Shown piece after piece: positions 20,586 to 29,304 of a stretch of DNA of 64,000 nucleotides. The translations under genes were made by a program, and so were the position numbers. The notes under the pieces are model-generated. The model saw nothing but the letters and a program-made list of their open reading frames with translations. It ran no database searches and was not told the origin of the DNA. Position 1 is the first letter of the stretch, and every line of letters begins with the position of its first letter. The stretch comes from JACVRM01 sp963809765 (GTDB taxonomy: Bacteria > Actinomycetota > Thermoleophilia > Gaiellales > Gaiellaceae). The DNA lies in assembly GCA_963809765.1 (NCBI GenBank), contig CAWEKT010000001.1, positions 558,001 to 622,000 of the forward strand, written 5' to 3'.

Positions 20586-21551
20586 ATGGCAGCCGAGCCG
20601 CTCAAGCCCGTCTACCTCCTGACCGGTGGCGACCGGCCGAAGATCGACCGGGCGCTCGCCGGCTGCGCAGCCGCTTCGCCTCGGGGGCGATCGAGCACCT
20701 TCACGCCGACGAGGCCGGAGGCGCGGACGTCGTCGCGGCGTGCAACGCGCTCGGCCTGTTCGGCGAGGGTGGGAGGCTCGTCGTCGTCGAGCTCGGTCGA
20801 GAGCTGGAAGGCGGCCGACGTGAAGGAGGTCGCGGGCTACCTGGCAGATCCAACGCCCGAGACAGTGCTCGCGCTCGTGGGCGAGGGCCTCAAGGCCGAC
20901 GCGCCGCTCGCCAAGGCGGTCGAGAAGGCAGGCGACGTGCTCTCCTGGGACGTGACCAAGCGGCGCGTGCCCGCCTGGGTGGCCGAGCAGTTCGCGCGCC
21001 TCGGCGTGCCGGCCGACCGGGCGGCATGCGAGGCGCTCGTCGACCTGGTCGGCGAGGATCTCGGCGAGCTCGAGGCGGAGATCGAGAAGCTGGCGACCTG
21101 GTCCGGCGGCGAGCCGGTCGGCTCCCGGGACGTCGAGCTGCTCGCCGTCCACACACGAGAGCTCCCGTCGTGGGGGCTCTCAGACGCCTGGGGTGACAGG
21201 GACGTCGCGGCCGTCCTCAACGCCTACGACGCGGACGTGCATCGCATGGAGCCGTTCCTCGTCGGCGCCCGGCTGGCCTCGCACGTCGCGCTGGTGCGGC
21301 GGGTGCAGCGCCTGGCCGGCGAGGGCAAGGCCGCGCGGGAGGTGGCGAAGGAGCTCGGCATCCACGAGTTCCGGGTGCGCAAGGCGCTGGGCCACGCGGA
21401 CCGGTACGCCGGGGAGGAGCTCGACGGGGCCGTGGTCAGGCTCGCGGAGCTCGATGCGGCATTGAAGGGCGCGAGCCGGCGTCCGCCCGAGCTCGAGCTG
21501 GAGCTGGCGCTCGTGGACGTGACGCGGCCGCACGCGGCCGTGAGCAGCTAG
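20586..21551 (+). CDS. holA: DNA polymerase III delta subunit (frameshifted)
   Basis: Clamp-loader subunit that opens the beta clamp. N-terminal VYLLTGGDRPKIDRAL is the degenerate AAA+ start; after a frame break near 20662 the sense sequence reads LRSRFASGAIEHLHADEAGG and LGLFGEGGRLVVVE, then a second break near 20795 returns to VESWKAADVKEVAGYLADPT. The C-terminal two thirds (ELEAEIEKLATWSGG near 160; LGIHEFRVRKALGHADRY near 255) are intact. About 320 residues. It follows comEC by 12 nt, a common order (comEC-holA-rpsT). The CTAG at the end serves as stop for both holA and convergent rpsT. Confidence 0.9.
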   Translation: MAAEPLKPVYLLTGGDRPKIDRALAGCAAASPRGRSSTFTPTRPEARTSSRRATRSACSARVGGSSSSSSVESWKAADVKEVAGYLADPTPETVLALVGEGLKADAPLAKAVEKAGDVLSWDVTKRRVPAWVAEQFARLGVPADRAACEALVDLVGEDLGELEAEIEKLATWSGGEPVGSRDVELLAVHTRELPSWGLSDAWGDRDVAAVLNAYDADVHRMEPFLVGARLASHVALVRRVQRLAGEGKAAREVAKELGIHEFRVRKALGHADRYAGEELDGAVVRLAELDAALKGASRRPPELELELALVDVTRPHAAVSS

Positions 21552-21811
21552 CCCTTCGGAGCGAGCAACCGCGCCGCCTGGGCCTTCTTGCGGGCGGCGA
21601 GGTTGCGGTGGATGGCGCCGCGCGCGGCTGCCCGGTCGATCCACTGCTGCAGGGCGCGGTGGTCCTCGGCGACGCGCGCGTCGTCCCCGTCGTCGACCGC
21701 GGTCTGCAGGCGGCGGGTCAGCGTCTTGATCGTCGAGCGGTAGCGCAGGTTCTCGAGCCGCTCGCGGGCGGCGGTGCGGACGCGCTTCTTCTGTTGCTTG
21801 ATGTTCGCCAT
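21548..21811 (-). CDS. rpsT: 30S ribosomal protein S20
   Basis: Primary 16S rRNA-binding protein of 87 residues: an all-helical, highly basic protein beginning MANIKQQKKRVRTAARERLE, with LRYRSTIKTLTRRLQTAVDD in the middle and NLAARKKAQAARLLAPKG at the end. Length and N-terminus are typical. ATG at 21809-21811 has only weak ribosome-site complementarity. Its 5' leader contains a GC hairpin followed by four T, discussed separately. Convergent with holA. Confidence 0.97.
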   Translation of the reverse strand: MANIKQQKKRVRTAARERLENLRYRSTIKTLTRRLQTAVDDGDDARVAEDHRALQQWIDRAAARGAIHRNLAARKKAQAARLLAPKG

Positions 21812-21817
21812 CTCGTG

Positions 21818-21851
21818 AAAACGCCCGCAGCTGGCGGGCCGCGAGATCGTA
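21818..21851 (-). promoter_or_regulatory. rpsT promoter and terminator-like leader hairpin
   Basis: On the minus strand TACGAT (21851-21846) is a -10 candidate; the start would be near 21840. Immediately after it GCCCGC-CAGCT-GCGGGC (21839-21823 region) forms a perfect 6-bp stem followed by GTTTTC, then 5-6 nt to the ATG. It looks like an attenuator or an S20 autoregulatory site; no -35 is convincing. Confidence 0.45.
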
Positions 21852-22114
21852 CCAGAGGGCGCGATCCATTCGGGTGACGCCAACCGGCAGAGAACCGCGC
21901 TTTCCCGGCCGCCGAGCGACGCGTCTGCGGTCTGCCGGCGCAGTCGTTTCGGCACACATCCGTCGCGGACGCGTACGCGCTTCGGCGATACGCTCGAGCC
22001 GGGGAGGAGGAGTGGCGGCCTCCCAGGGATGGCCGCAACGGACACGTCTCGAGCGGACATGCCCGCTGGGCGCCACGGGGGCGCCGGCCTGGCCCCTCCC
22101 TATACTCGCGCGCG
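21852..22114 (+). promoter_or_regulatory. murJ upstream region with repeat-element relative and TATACT promoter
   Basis: This 260-nt stretch between divergent rpsT and murJ holds no convincing gene. At 21989-22011 it has TACGCTCGAGCCGGGGAGGAG, a degenerate relative of the start of the 48-nt element at 32109 and 35605, followed by a GCGGCC/GGCCGC hairpin (22014-22045 region). TATACT at 22101-22106 stands 8 nt before the murJ ATG and is the likely leaderless murJ promoter. Confidence 0.5.
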
Positions 22115-23693
22115 ATGACGGCTCGGGCCAGGGAGCGGCCGCTCGCCTGGTCGACGGCGGTCTTCTCGCTCGCCACCGCGCTCTCGCGGGTGCTCGGTCT
22201 CGTGCGGGAGGTCGTGGCGCGCTACTACTTCGGCACCGTCGGCGCGATCAACGCGTTCGAGGTCGCGTTCCTGATCCCGAACACGGTTCGCGCGCTCGTG
22301 GCCGACGCGGCCCTGTCCGGCGCCTTCGTGCCGGTGTTCAGCGAGCTGCTCGAGCGGGGCGAGCGCAAGCGCGCGTGGCGGGTCGCGTCGAGCCTGCTCT
22401 GGCTGATGCTGCCTCGCCCTCGGGGCGATCACCGCGCTCTTCATCCTCATCGGCGCCCTGGGTCATGGCGGCGTTCGGCTACGGATCGCTGGCCGCCGGG
22501 CTCGCGCGCGTGCTCTTCCCGATCGTCGTCCTGCTCGGGCTCTTCGGGATCGTCGTCGGGATCCTGAACAGCTACGACCACTTCAGCAGTTCCGGCGCTG
22601 ACGCCGGTGTTCTGGAACGTCGCGATCATCGTCGGGCTCGTCATCGGCGTCCCGCGCGCCGACGGCACGGACGCGAAGCTCTACGTCTACGCGGCCTCGA
22701 TCGTCATCAGCGACGTTCATCCAGCTGCTGCTGCCGCTGCCGTGGCTCCGCGGGCCGCGACGACCGCCTGCACGTGGTCATCGACTGGCGCGACCCGATG
22801 GTGCGGCGGACGTTCGTCCTGATGCTGCCCGATCACGATCGGCGCTCGGCCTGATCAACATCAACGCGGTCGTCGCCACCTTCTTCGCGGCCCGCTTCAT
22901 CGACGAGAACCAGGCGCCGAGCACGATCAACGCAGCCTTCCGGCTCTACATGCTGCCGCAGGGCATGTTCTCGGTCGCGGTCGCGACCGTCCTCTTCCCG
23001 GCGCTCGCCCGGCTTGCCACCCGCGGCAACATGCCGGCGTTCAAGGGCACCGTCTCGCTGGGAGTGCGCCAGATCGCCTTCCTGCTCGTGCCCGGCCGGC
23101 GTCGTCTCGGCGGTGCTCGCCGAGCCGATCGTGCGCCTCGTGTACGAGCGGGGCGAGTTCACGCCCGACCAGACGCCCGAGGTCGCGGCCGCGCTCGCCG
23201 CCTTCTCGGTCGGGCTCGTCTTCAACGGCTTCATGCTGATGCTGATCCGGGCGTTCTTCAGCCTGCAGCAGCCGTGGCTGCCGACGTGGGTCGCGCTCGG
23301 CACGTCTGGCCCTGAACGCCGCGCTCGACGCAGTTCTTCTACCGGGTCGGCGATCTGGGGGCTCCCGCTCGCCACTTCGATCGTGAACGTGGTGGGGGCA
23401 GCCGCTGCTCTCTCTTCCTGCTCCAGCGCCGCATCGGCTCGCTCGGGTCCGCGCGAGCTGGCCGCGTCCTTCGGGCAAGGTGCTGACGGCAAGCGCGCCG
23501 CTCGCGTTCGTGAGCGTCGTCGTCTGGGGCTGTCCTCGACGAGGCGCTCGGCCGGTCGTTCCTCGCCCAGCTGACCTCGGTGACGGCCGCGCTGGTGGCC
23601 GGCGGTGCGGTCTACCTGGCGGTCTGTCGCGCGCTCGGGGTGGCCGAGTTGCAGGCGCTACTCTCACTTCGGGGTCGTCTCGGCCGCTCCTGA
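22115..23693 (+). CDS. murJ: Lipid II flippase MurJ/MviN (heavily frameshifted)
   Basis: Polytopic MOP-family exporter that flips lipid-linked peptidoglycan precursor across the membrane. The N-terminus STAVFSLATALSRVLGLVRE and YYFGTVGAINAFEVAFLIPN (helices 1-2) is typical; later segments include VLFPIVVLLGLFGIVVGILN, NAAFRLYMLPQGMFSVAVAT (the conserved Lpp.G.fs.A..tv.fP motif), LVYERGEFTPDQTPEVAAAL and ALVAGGAVYLAVCRALGV. About ten single-base breaks between 22415 and 23500, nearly all +1, interrupt it; repaired length is about 520, normal. Since the gene is normally essential, consensus error is likelier than decay. ATG 22115 lies 8 nt after TATACT. Confidence 0.88.
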
Positions 23694-23699
23694 GCACGC

Positions 23700-25487
23700 A
23701 TGGACCAGGACCGCATCCGCAACTTCTCGATCATCGCGCACATCGACCATGGCAAGTCGACGCTCGCCGATCGCATCCTCGAGCTGACCGAGACGGTCAC
23801 CGGGCGGGAGATGCGCGCGCAGCTGCTCGACTCGATGGAGCTCGAGCGCGAGCGCGGCATCACGATCAAGGCGCAGGCGGTGCGCGTCAACTGGCGCGGC
23901 AACGAGCTCAACCTGATCGACACGCCGGGACACGTCGACTTCACCTACGAGGTGTCGCGCTCGCTGCAGGCCTGCGAGGGCGCGGTGCTCGTCGTCGACG
24001 CCGCCCAGGGCGTGGAGGCGCAGACGGTGGCCAACGCCTACCTGGCGATCGAGAACGACCTCGAGATCGTCCCCGTCGTCAACAAGATCGACCTGCCGCA
24101 GGCCGACCCGGACGGGGTGGCCGCGGAGATCGCCTCGCTCGTGGGCGAGCAGCCCGAGAACGTCATCCGTCTGTCGGCCAAGACCGGCGAGGGCGTGGCC
24201 GAGCTGCTCGATGCGGTCGTGGCGCGCATCCCGCCGCCGGTCGGCGACCCGGACGGTCCGGCGCGCGCCCTCATCTTCGACTCGTCCTACGACCAGTACC
24301 GGGGCGTGGTCGCATTCGTGCGCGTGGTCGACGGCAGCTTCCAGCCGCGCGAGCGGCTGCGCGCCATGGCCCAGGGCACGCGGTTCGAGGCCGAGGAGCT
24401 CGGGTTCTTCTCGCCGACGATGACGCCGGCGGAGTCGCTCGGCGCGGGCGAGGTCGGCTACGTCATCACCGGCCTCAAGGACGTGAGCCGCCTGCGGGTC
24501 GGGGATACGCTGACCTCGGAGCGCAACCCGGCCGCCGAGCCGCTCCCCGGCTACAAGGACGTCAAGCCGACGGTCTTCGCCGGGCTCTTCCCGACGGACT
24601 CGGACGACTACCCCGAGCTGCGCGACGCCCTCGACCGCCTGAAGCTGAACGACGCGGCGCTCTTCTACGAGCCGGAGACCTCCCAGGCGCTCGGCTTCGG
24701 CTTTCGCTGCGGCTTCCTCGGGCTGCTGCACATGGAGATCGTGCGCGAGCGCCTGGAGCGCGAGTTCGACCTCGACCTGCTCGTGACCGCGCCCAACGTC
24801 GCCTACCAGGTGACGTCGCCGACCGGGGAGGTCGTCGAGGTGCACAACCCCGCCGACATGCCCAACGAGTTCGAGCGGGCCGAGGAGCCCTACATCAAGG
24901 CGTCGATCATCGTCCCGAAGGAGTACGTCGGCCAGGTGATGGAGCTCTGCAACGACCGCCGTGGCCGCTTCGACCACCTGGAGTACCTCTCGGAGCAGCG
25001 CGTGCACCTCACCTTCGAGCTGCCGCTCGGCGAGGTCGTGCTCGACTTCTACGACCAGCTGAAGTCGCGGACCCGCGGCTACGCGAGCTTCGACTACGAC
25101 CTCGCCGGCTTCCGGGAGGGCCCGCTCGTCCGCGTCGACATCCTGGTCGGCGGTGAGCCGGTCGACGCGCTCTCGCTGATCCTGCACCGCGACGGCGCCT
25201 ACGCGCGGGGGCGCGCGCTCGTGGAGCGGCTCAAGGAGGAGATCCCGCGCCAGTTCTTCGACGTCGCCATCCAGGCGGCCATCGGCTCGCGCGTGATCGC
25301 GCGCGAGACCGTCAAGGCGAAGCGCAAGGACGTGCTCGCCAAGTGCTACGGGGGCGACATCACGCGCAAGCGGAAGCTGCTCGAGAAGCAGAAGGCGGGC
25401 AAGCGCCGGATGAAGCAGGTCGGCGCCGTCGAGGTGCCGCAGGAAGCGTTCCTCGCCGTGCTCAACCTCGGGGACGAGCGCCGGTGA
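23700..25487 (+). CDS. lepA: Elongation factor 4 (LepA)
   Basis: Ribosome-associated GTPase that back-translocates or remodels stalled ribosomes and assists 30S biogenesis. 595 residues, intact. G1 IAHIDHGKSTLADR near residue 11, G2/switch ERERGITIKAQAV near 45, G3 IDTPGHVDF near 71, G4 NKIDLP near 125. Domain CTD signature KCYGGDITRKRKLLEKQK near 550. It starts 6 nt after murJ and its stop overlaps the hemW GTG. Confidence 0.97.
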   Translation: MDQDRIRNFSIIAHIDHGKSTLADRILELTETVTGREMRAQLLDSMELERERGITIKAQAVRVNWRGNELNLIDTPGHVDFTYEVSRSLQACEGAVLVVDAAQGVEAQTVANAYLAIENDLEIVPVVNKIDLPQADPDGVAAEIASLVGEQPENVIRLSAKTGEGVAELLDAVVARIPPPVGDPDGPARALIFDSSYDQYRGVVAFVRVVDGSFQPRERLRAMAQGTRFEAEELGFFSPTMTPAESLGAGEVGYVITGLKDVSRLRVGDTLTSERNPAAEPLPGYKDVKPTVFAGLFPTDSDDYPELRDALDRLKLNDAALFYEPETSQALGFGFRCGFLGLLHMEIVRERLEREFDLDLLVTAPNVAYQVTSPTGEVVEVHNPADMPNEFERAEEPYIKASIIVPKEYVGQVMELCNDRRGRFDHLEYLSEQRVHLTFELPLGEVVLDFYDQLKSRTRGYASFDYDLAGFREGPLVRVDILVGGEPVDALSLILHRDGAYARGRALVERLKEEIPRQFFDVAIQAAIGSRVIARETVKAKRKDVLAKCYGGDITRKRKLLEKQKAGKRRMKQVGAVEVPQEAFLAVLNLGDERR

Positions 25488-26611
25488 GCGGCGTCCGCCA
25501 CCTCTACGTGCACCTGCCCTTCTGCGCCTATCGCTGCGGCTACTGCGACTTCGTCACGGCCGTCGGCCGGCAGGAGGAGCACGGCGGCTACGTCGACGCG
25601 CTCCTGCGCGAGCTGGAGCTCGAGCACGGCCTGCTCGACGACGACCTGGAGACCGTCTTTCTGGGCGGGGGCACACCGACGTTCACCGAGCGGAAGGCGC
25701 TCGTGCGCCTGCTCGCCGCGTTGCCCGAGGCGGCCGAGGTGACGGTCGAGGCGAACCCCGAGACCGTGACGCCGGAGCTCGCCGGGCAGCTGCGGGCCGC
25801 CGGGGTCGACCGCGTCTCGCTCGGCGCGCAGAGCTTCCAGCCGCGCCTGCTCGAGACGCTCGAGCGGCGGGCGACGCCGGTCGACGTCCGGCGTGCGTTC
25901 GGGGTCCTTCGTGCTGCCGGCTTCGACAACGTCTCGCTCGACCTCATCTACGGCATTCCCGGGCAGGCGGGCGACGACCTCGAGCGAGATCTCGAGTCCG
26001 CGCTCGCGCTGGAGCCCGAGCACCTCTCGTGCTACGAGCTCGAGGCGAAGCCCGGCACCAGGTTCACGCACCGCCACGGGGACGAGCTCGTCGCGCAGGC
26101 GGACGCGCTGGAGGGCTACTTCGAGCGGGTGGTCGAGGCGGTCACGGCCGCCGGCTACCGGTGGTACGAGACCGCGAACTTCTGCATCGCGCCGGAGCGG
26201 GCCGGAGGCCGGGACCTGCGCTCCCGCCACAACCTCGGCTACTGGCGCGGCCGTGACTACCTCGGGATCGGCGTCGGCGCCGTCTCCACGGTGGCCGGGC
26301 TCCGCTGGCGAAACGCGCCCGGCCTCGCGGGCTACGCCGACGCGCTGGCGGACGGTCAGCGCCCTCCGCGGTCACACGAGCACCTGGACGCGTCCACGCG
26401 GGCGACCGAGCGGCTGCTGCTCGGCCTCCGGCTCGACGAGCCGCTGCCGCTGGCGGGCGTCGAGGGGGCCGTCGACCGGCGTGCGCTCGAGCGCGTCGAG
26501 CGCCTCGGGCTTGCGTGCCGCGAGCACGCGGGCACCGATCACGAGGCGATCCACCTGACCCCACGGGGCCGGCTTCTGGGTGGCGGCGTGACGGCCGAGC
26601 TCGTCGCCTGA
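25484..26611 (+). CDS. hemW: Radical SAM heme chaperone HemW-like protein
   Basis: Formerly called oxygen-independent coproporphyrinogen oxidase-like; now regarded as a heme-binding chaperone. 375 residues, intact. VHLPFCAYRCGYCDFVT near residue 7 holds the CxxxCxxC cluster motif; VFLGGGTPTF near 57 is the GGTP SAM-binding motif; SLGAQSFQ near 118 and DLIYGIPGQ near 163 are family motifs; the C-terminal HemN_C domain covers about 280-375. It lacks the N-terminal extension of true HemN. GTG overlaps the lepA stop by 4 nt, the usual lepA-hemW-hrcA order. Confidence 0.93.
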   Translation: MSGVRHLYVHLPFCAYRCGYCDFVTAVGRQEEHGGYVDALLRELELEHGLLDDDLETVFLGGGTPTFTERKALVRLLAALPEAAEVTVEANPETVTPELAGQLRAAGVDRVSLGAQSFQPRLLETLERRATPVDVRRAFGVLRAAGFDNVSLDLIYGIPGQAGDDLERDLESALALEPEHLSCYELEAKPGTRFTHRHGDELVAQADALEGYFERVVEAVTAAGYRWYETANFCIAPERAGGRDLRSRHNLGYWRGRDYLGIGVGAVSTVAGLRWRNAPGLAGYADALADGQRPPRSHEHLDASTRATERLLLGLRLDEPLPLAGVEGAVDRRALERVERLGLACREHAGTDHEAIHLTPRGRLLGGGVTAELVA

Positions 26612-26639
26612 GCGCGGCAGTGTTTTGCCTGCACAGACG

Positions 26640-26645
26640 TACAAT
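26640..26645 (+). promoter_or_regulatory. hrcA -10 box (leaderless)
   Basis: TACAAT ends 6 nt before the hrcA ATG. No CIRCE palindrome (TTAGCACTC-N9-GAGTGCTAA) is present here, so HrcA does not obviously repress itself at this promoter. Confidence 0.6.
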
Positions 26646-26651
26646 TCAGCG

Positions 26652-27692
26652 ATGACGACCGATCTGCCCACGGAGCTCACCGAGCGGCAGCGGCACATCC
26701 TGCGCCGCGTCGTCGAGGAGTTCGTCGTCATGCGGCAGCCGGTGGGGTCGAGGCACCTCGTCGAACGCGGTGGGCTGGGGGTCTCGCCGTCGACCGTCCG
26801 GGCGGAGCTGGCGGAGCTCGAGGCGCGCGGCTTCCTGACCCACCCGCACACGTCGGCGGGGCGGATCCCGACCGAGCGCGGGTACCGGCTCTACGTCGAC
26901 GACCTGCTCGAGCGCCTCGACCGTCCCCGCGGGTTCCCGCTCGATCTGACGACGGTGGGCGGGGAGGTGGACGACACGCTCCAGGCCGCGACCGAGGCCC
27001 TGTCCGATCTCACCCGGCTGCTCGCGCTCGTCTCGGCGCCGCCGCTCGACGCCGCCGCGGTGCGCCACGTCGAGGTGCTCCTGCTGCAGCCGCAGCTGGC
27101 CATGGTCGTCGTGATCACATCCACCGGCGGCGTCAGCAAGCGGGTCGTGCAGTTCGACGAGCCCCTCGACCCGGGGCTCGCGAAGTGGGCGGCCGAGTAC
27201 CTGAACGACCAGGTCGCCGGCCTGAAGCTCGGCAGCCACACGCTGCGCCGGCGTTTCGAGGATCCGTCGCTGGCAGTCGCCGAGCGCCGGTTCCTCGGGC
27301 GCCTCTGGCCGGCGTTCACCGGACTCGCGACAGATGATCGGCGCCTCTTCGTGGGCGGCGCAGCAGAGCTGCTCGACGAGCTGCGGCTCGAGCACTTCAC
27401 GAGCTACCGCAGCCTGCTCGAGGTGCTCGAGCGCCGCGTCGCGCTCCTCGACCTGCTCGCCGGCGTGCTGCAGCCGGGGCGGGCGGTGGTGCGGGTCGGC
27501 CCCGAGCTGGATCATCCCGGGCTCGAGGACGTTGCGCTCGTAGGCGCGGCCTACGGCGTCGTCAACCGCACGCTCGGTGCGGTCAGCCTGATCGGGCCGA
27601 TGCGGATGGATTACGCCACGGCCATCCAGTCGGTCCGGGCCGCCGCCTTCGAGCTCTCGCGTTTCGTCGAGTCCTACTACGCCGAGAACTAG
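26652..27692 (+). CDS. hrcA: Heat-inducible transcription repressor HrcA
   Basis: Represses groESL/dnaK-type operons through CIRCE and is kept active by GroEL. 346 residues from ATG 26652, which follows TACAAT by 6 nt. N-terminal winged helix: LTERQRHILRRVVEEFV, GSRHLVERGGLGVSPSTVRA, then HTSAGRIPTERGYRLYVDDL near 70; the GAF-like dimerisation region follows, and the C-terminus GPMRMDYATAIQSVRAAA is the family end motif. An in-frame ATG nine codons upstream is not used if the transcript is leaderless. Its neighbour dnaJ is normally co-regulated. Confidence 0.95.
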   Translation: MTTDLPTELTERQRHILRRVVEEFVVMRQPVGSRHLVERGGLGVSPSTVRAELAELEARGFLTHPHTSAGRIPTERGYRLYVDDLLERLDRPRGFPLDLTTVGGEVDDTLQAATEALSDLTRLLALVSAPPLDAAAVRHVEVLLLQPQLAMVVVITSTGGVSKRVVQFDEPLDPGLAKWAAEYLNDQVAGLKLGSHTLRRRFEDPSLAVAERRFLGRLWPAFTGLATDDRRLFVGGAAELLDELRLEHFTSYRSLLEVLERRVALLDLLAGVLQPGRAVVRVGPELDHPGLEDVALVGAAYGVVNRTLGAVSLIGPMRMDYATAIQSVRAAAFELSRFVESYYAEN

Positions 27693-27698
27693 CCCGCC

Positions 27699-28109
27699 TC
27701 AGCGCAGGGCGCCGGGATTGCGGATGCCCATGCCGCGGTCGAGCACCTGGAAGCCGAGCCGCCGATAGAACGGCTCCAGCTCGGCGTCGCAGGAGAGGTC
27801 GACCATGTAGAGGTCGCCGAGCTGCTCGATCAGGCGACGCACGAGCTCGCTGCCCACCCCGCGGCGGCGGTACTCGGGGAGCACCTCGAGCAGCGGGATC
27901 GCCGCACTCATGACGCCGTCCGAGTGGGCGGTTGCGAAGCCGACCACGCGGTCGCGGGCGAGGGCGAGCGCGACGGCGTCGCTTCGACGTAAGAGCTCCA
28001 GATGCCGCTCGGGGGTGGGAGGCACGGGCCACCCCTCGAAGAAACCGGCGAGCGCTTCGGGCCTGAGCCCCTCGGGTGTCGTCCGGTACTCGAGCTCGGG
28101 CCTGTCCAC
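27699..28109 (-). CDS. GNAT-family acetyltransferase
   Basis: 136-residue protein encoded on the opposite strand between hrcA and dnaJ. The acetyl-CoA loop is visible in LEVLPEYRRRGVGSELVRRL near residue 72 (RRxGxGS/A type) and the C-terminal FYRRLGFQVLDRGMGI is the beta-6/alpha-4 region with the usual YRRLGF. Substrate unknown. GTG start at 28107-28109; the stop is 7 nt past the hrcA stop (convergent). It interrupts the conserved hrcA-dnaJ pair, so it is probably an insertion peculiar to this lineage. Confidence 0.88.
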   Translation of the reverse strand: MDRPELEYRTTPEGLRPEALAGFFEGWPVPPTPERHLELLRRSDAVALALARDRVVGFATAHSDGVMSAAIPLLEVLPEYRRRGVGSELVRRLIEQLGDLYMVDLSCDAELEPFYRRLGFQVLDRGMGIRNPGALR

Positions 28110-28188
28110 CGGCCGATCCTACGCCGCTCCCAGACGGTCTTTGACGCCGTCGTGAGCCGCCTGGTCCGGGAGCTACGCTTGGCCGAGG

Positions 28189-29304
28189 ATGGCGACGACG
28201 GAACGGGACTACTACGAGGTGCTCGGTGTCGGCCGTGACGCAGGCCGGGACGAGATCAAGAAGGCGTTTCGCCGGCTCGCGCGCGAGGTCCACCCGGACG
28301 TCTCCGACGCGCCCGACGCCAAGGAGCGTTTCGCCGAGCTGGCCGAGGCCTACGAGATCCTCTCGAAGAGCGAGTCGCGCGAGCTCTACGACCGCTTCGG
28401 CCACGCCGGCCTGCGCAGCGGGGGCTTCCGGCCGAGCCACTTCGATTTCGGCAGCCTGGCCGACATCTTCTCGGTCTTCTTCGGCGACGACCTGCTCGGG
28501 GGCGGGCGCAGCCGGCGCGAGCGCGGGGCGGACGTGGCCGCCCGCATCGAGATCGACCTGCGCGAGTCTGCGAGCGGCGTCCGCCGGGAGGTCCCGTTTC
28601 CCGTCACCGTCACCTGCGAGCGCTGCGACGGCGAGGGCGCCGAGCCGGGCACGCTCGTCGAGCGCTGCCCCAGCTGCGGCGGCGCCGGGCGGGTCACCCA
28701 GGTCTCCCAGAGCTCGTTCGGCGAGTTCGTCCGCACGGGCACCTGCCCGACCTGCTCTGGCGCCGGCCGGCTGATCTCGCAGCCGTGCGCCGGCTGCCGC
28801 GGCGAGGGCAGGGTCGTCGAGGAGCGCACGCTCCAGGTCGAAGTGCCGCCGGGGATCCACGACGGCCAGCGCATCCGCCTGACGGGCGAGGGGCACGCCG
28901 GCGTACTCGGCGGCCGCCCCGGCGACGTCTACGTCGACGTCCGCGTCCGCCCCGACGAGCAGTTCGTGCGCCAGGGCGACGACATCGTCTCGACCGTCAG
29001 CCTGACGATGACGCAGGCCGCGCTCGGAGCGACCGTCACGGTGCCGACACTCGACGGTGAGACCGAGCTGCGCTTCGAACCTGGGACGCAGCCCGGCAAG
29101 GTCCATGTGCTCCGGGGCCGGGGCATGCCGGTCCTGCAGGGATTCGGACGCGGCGACCACCGCGTCCTCGTCACCGTCGTCGTCCCCCGTCACCTGACCG
29201 CGGAGCAGCGTCGCCTGCTCGAGGAGTTCGAGGGCGCCGAGCGCCCGGACACCTACGAGGACGACGAAGGCTTCTTCGACAAGATCAAGAGCGCGTTCCG
29301 CTGA
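28189..29304 (+). CDS. dnaJ: Chaperone protein DnaJ
   Basis: Hsp40 co-chaperone that stimulates DnaK ATPase. 371 residues, intact. J-domain residues 6-70 with YYEVLGVGRDA and the catalytic HPD in REVHPDVSD; a short G/F region; zinc-finger domain with four CxxCxGxG repeats (CERCDGEG, CPSCGGAG, CPTCSGAG, CAGCRGEG) from about 143 to 210; C-terminal substrate-binding domains. TACGCT at 28174-28179 ends 9 nt before the ATG. Followed without gap by the L11 methyltransferase gene. Confidence 0.97.
   Translation: MATTERDYYEVLGVGRDAGRDEIKKAFRRLAREVHPDVSDAPDAKERFAELAEAYEILSKSESRELYDRFGHAGLRSGGFRPSHFDFGSLADIFSVFFGDDLLGGGRSRRERGADVAARIEIDLRESASGVRREVPFPVTVTCERCDGEGAEPGTLVERCPSCGGAGRVTQVSQSSFGEFVRTGTCPTCSGAGRLISQPCAGCRGEGRVVEERTLQVEVPPGIHDGQRIRLTGEGHAGVLGGRPGDVYVDVRVRPDEQFVRQGDDIVSTVSLTMTQAALGATVTVPTLDGETELRFEPGTQPGKVHVLRGRGMPVLQGFGRGDHRVLVTVVVPRHLTAEQRRLLEEFEGAERPDTYEDDEGFFDKIKSAFR

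Noticed and set aside
23664..25187. 507-codon minus-strand frame opposite lepA
   Set aside because: lepA on the plus strand is intact and fully conserved; the antisense frame has no recognisable content.
26600..26651. CIRCE operator before hrcA
   Set aside because: No TTAGCACTC inverted repeat is present; only a short GGCA/TGCC symmetry.
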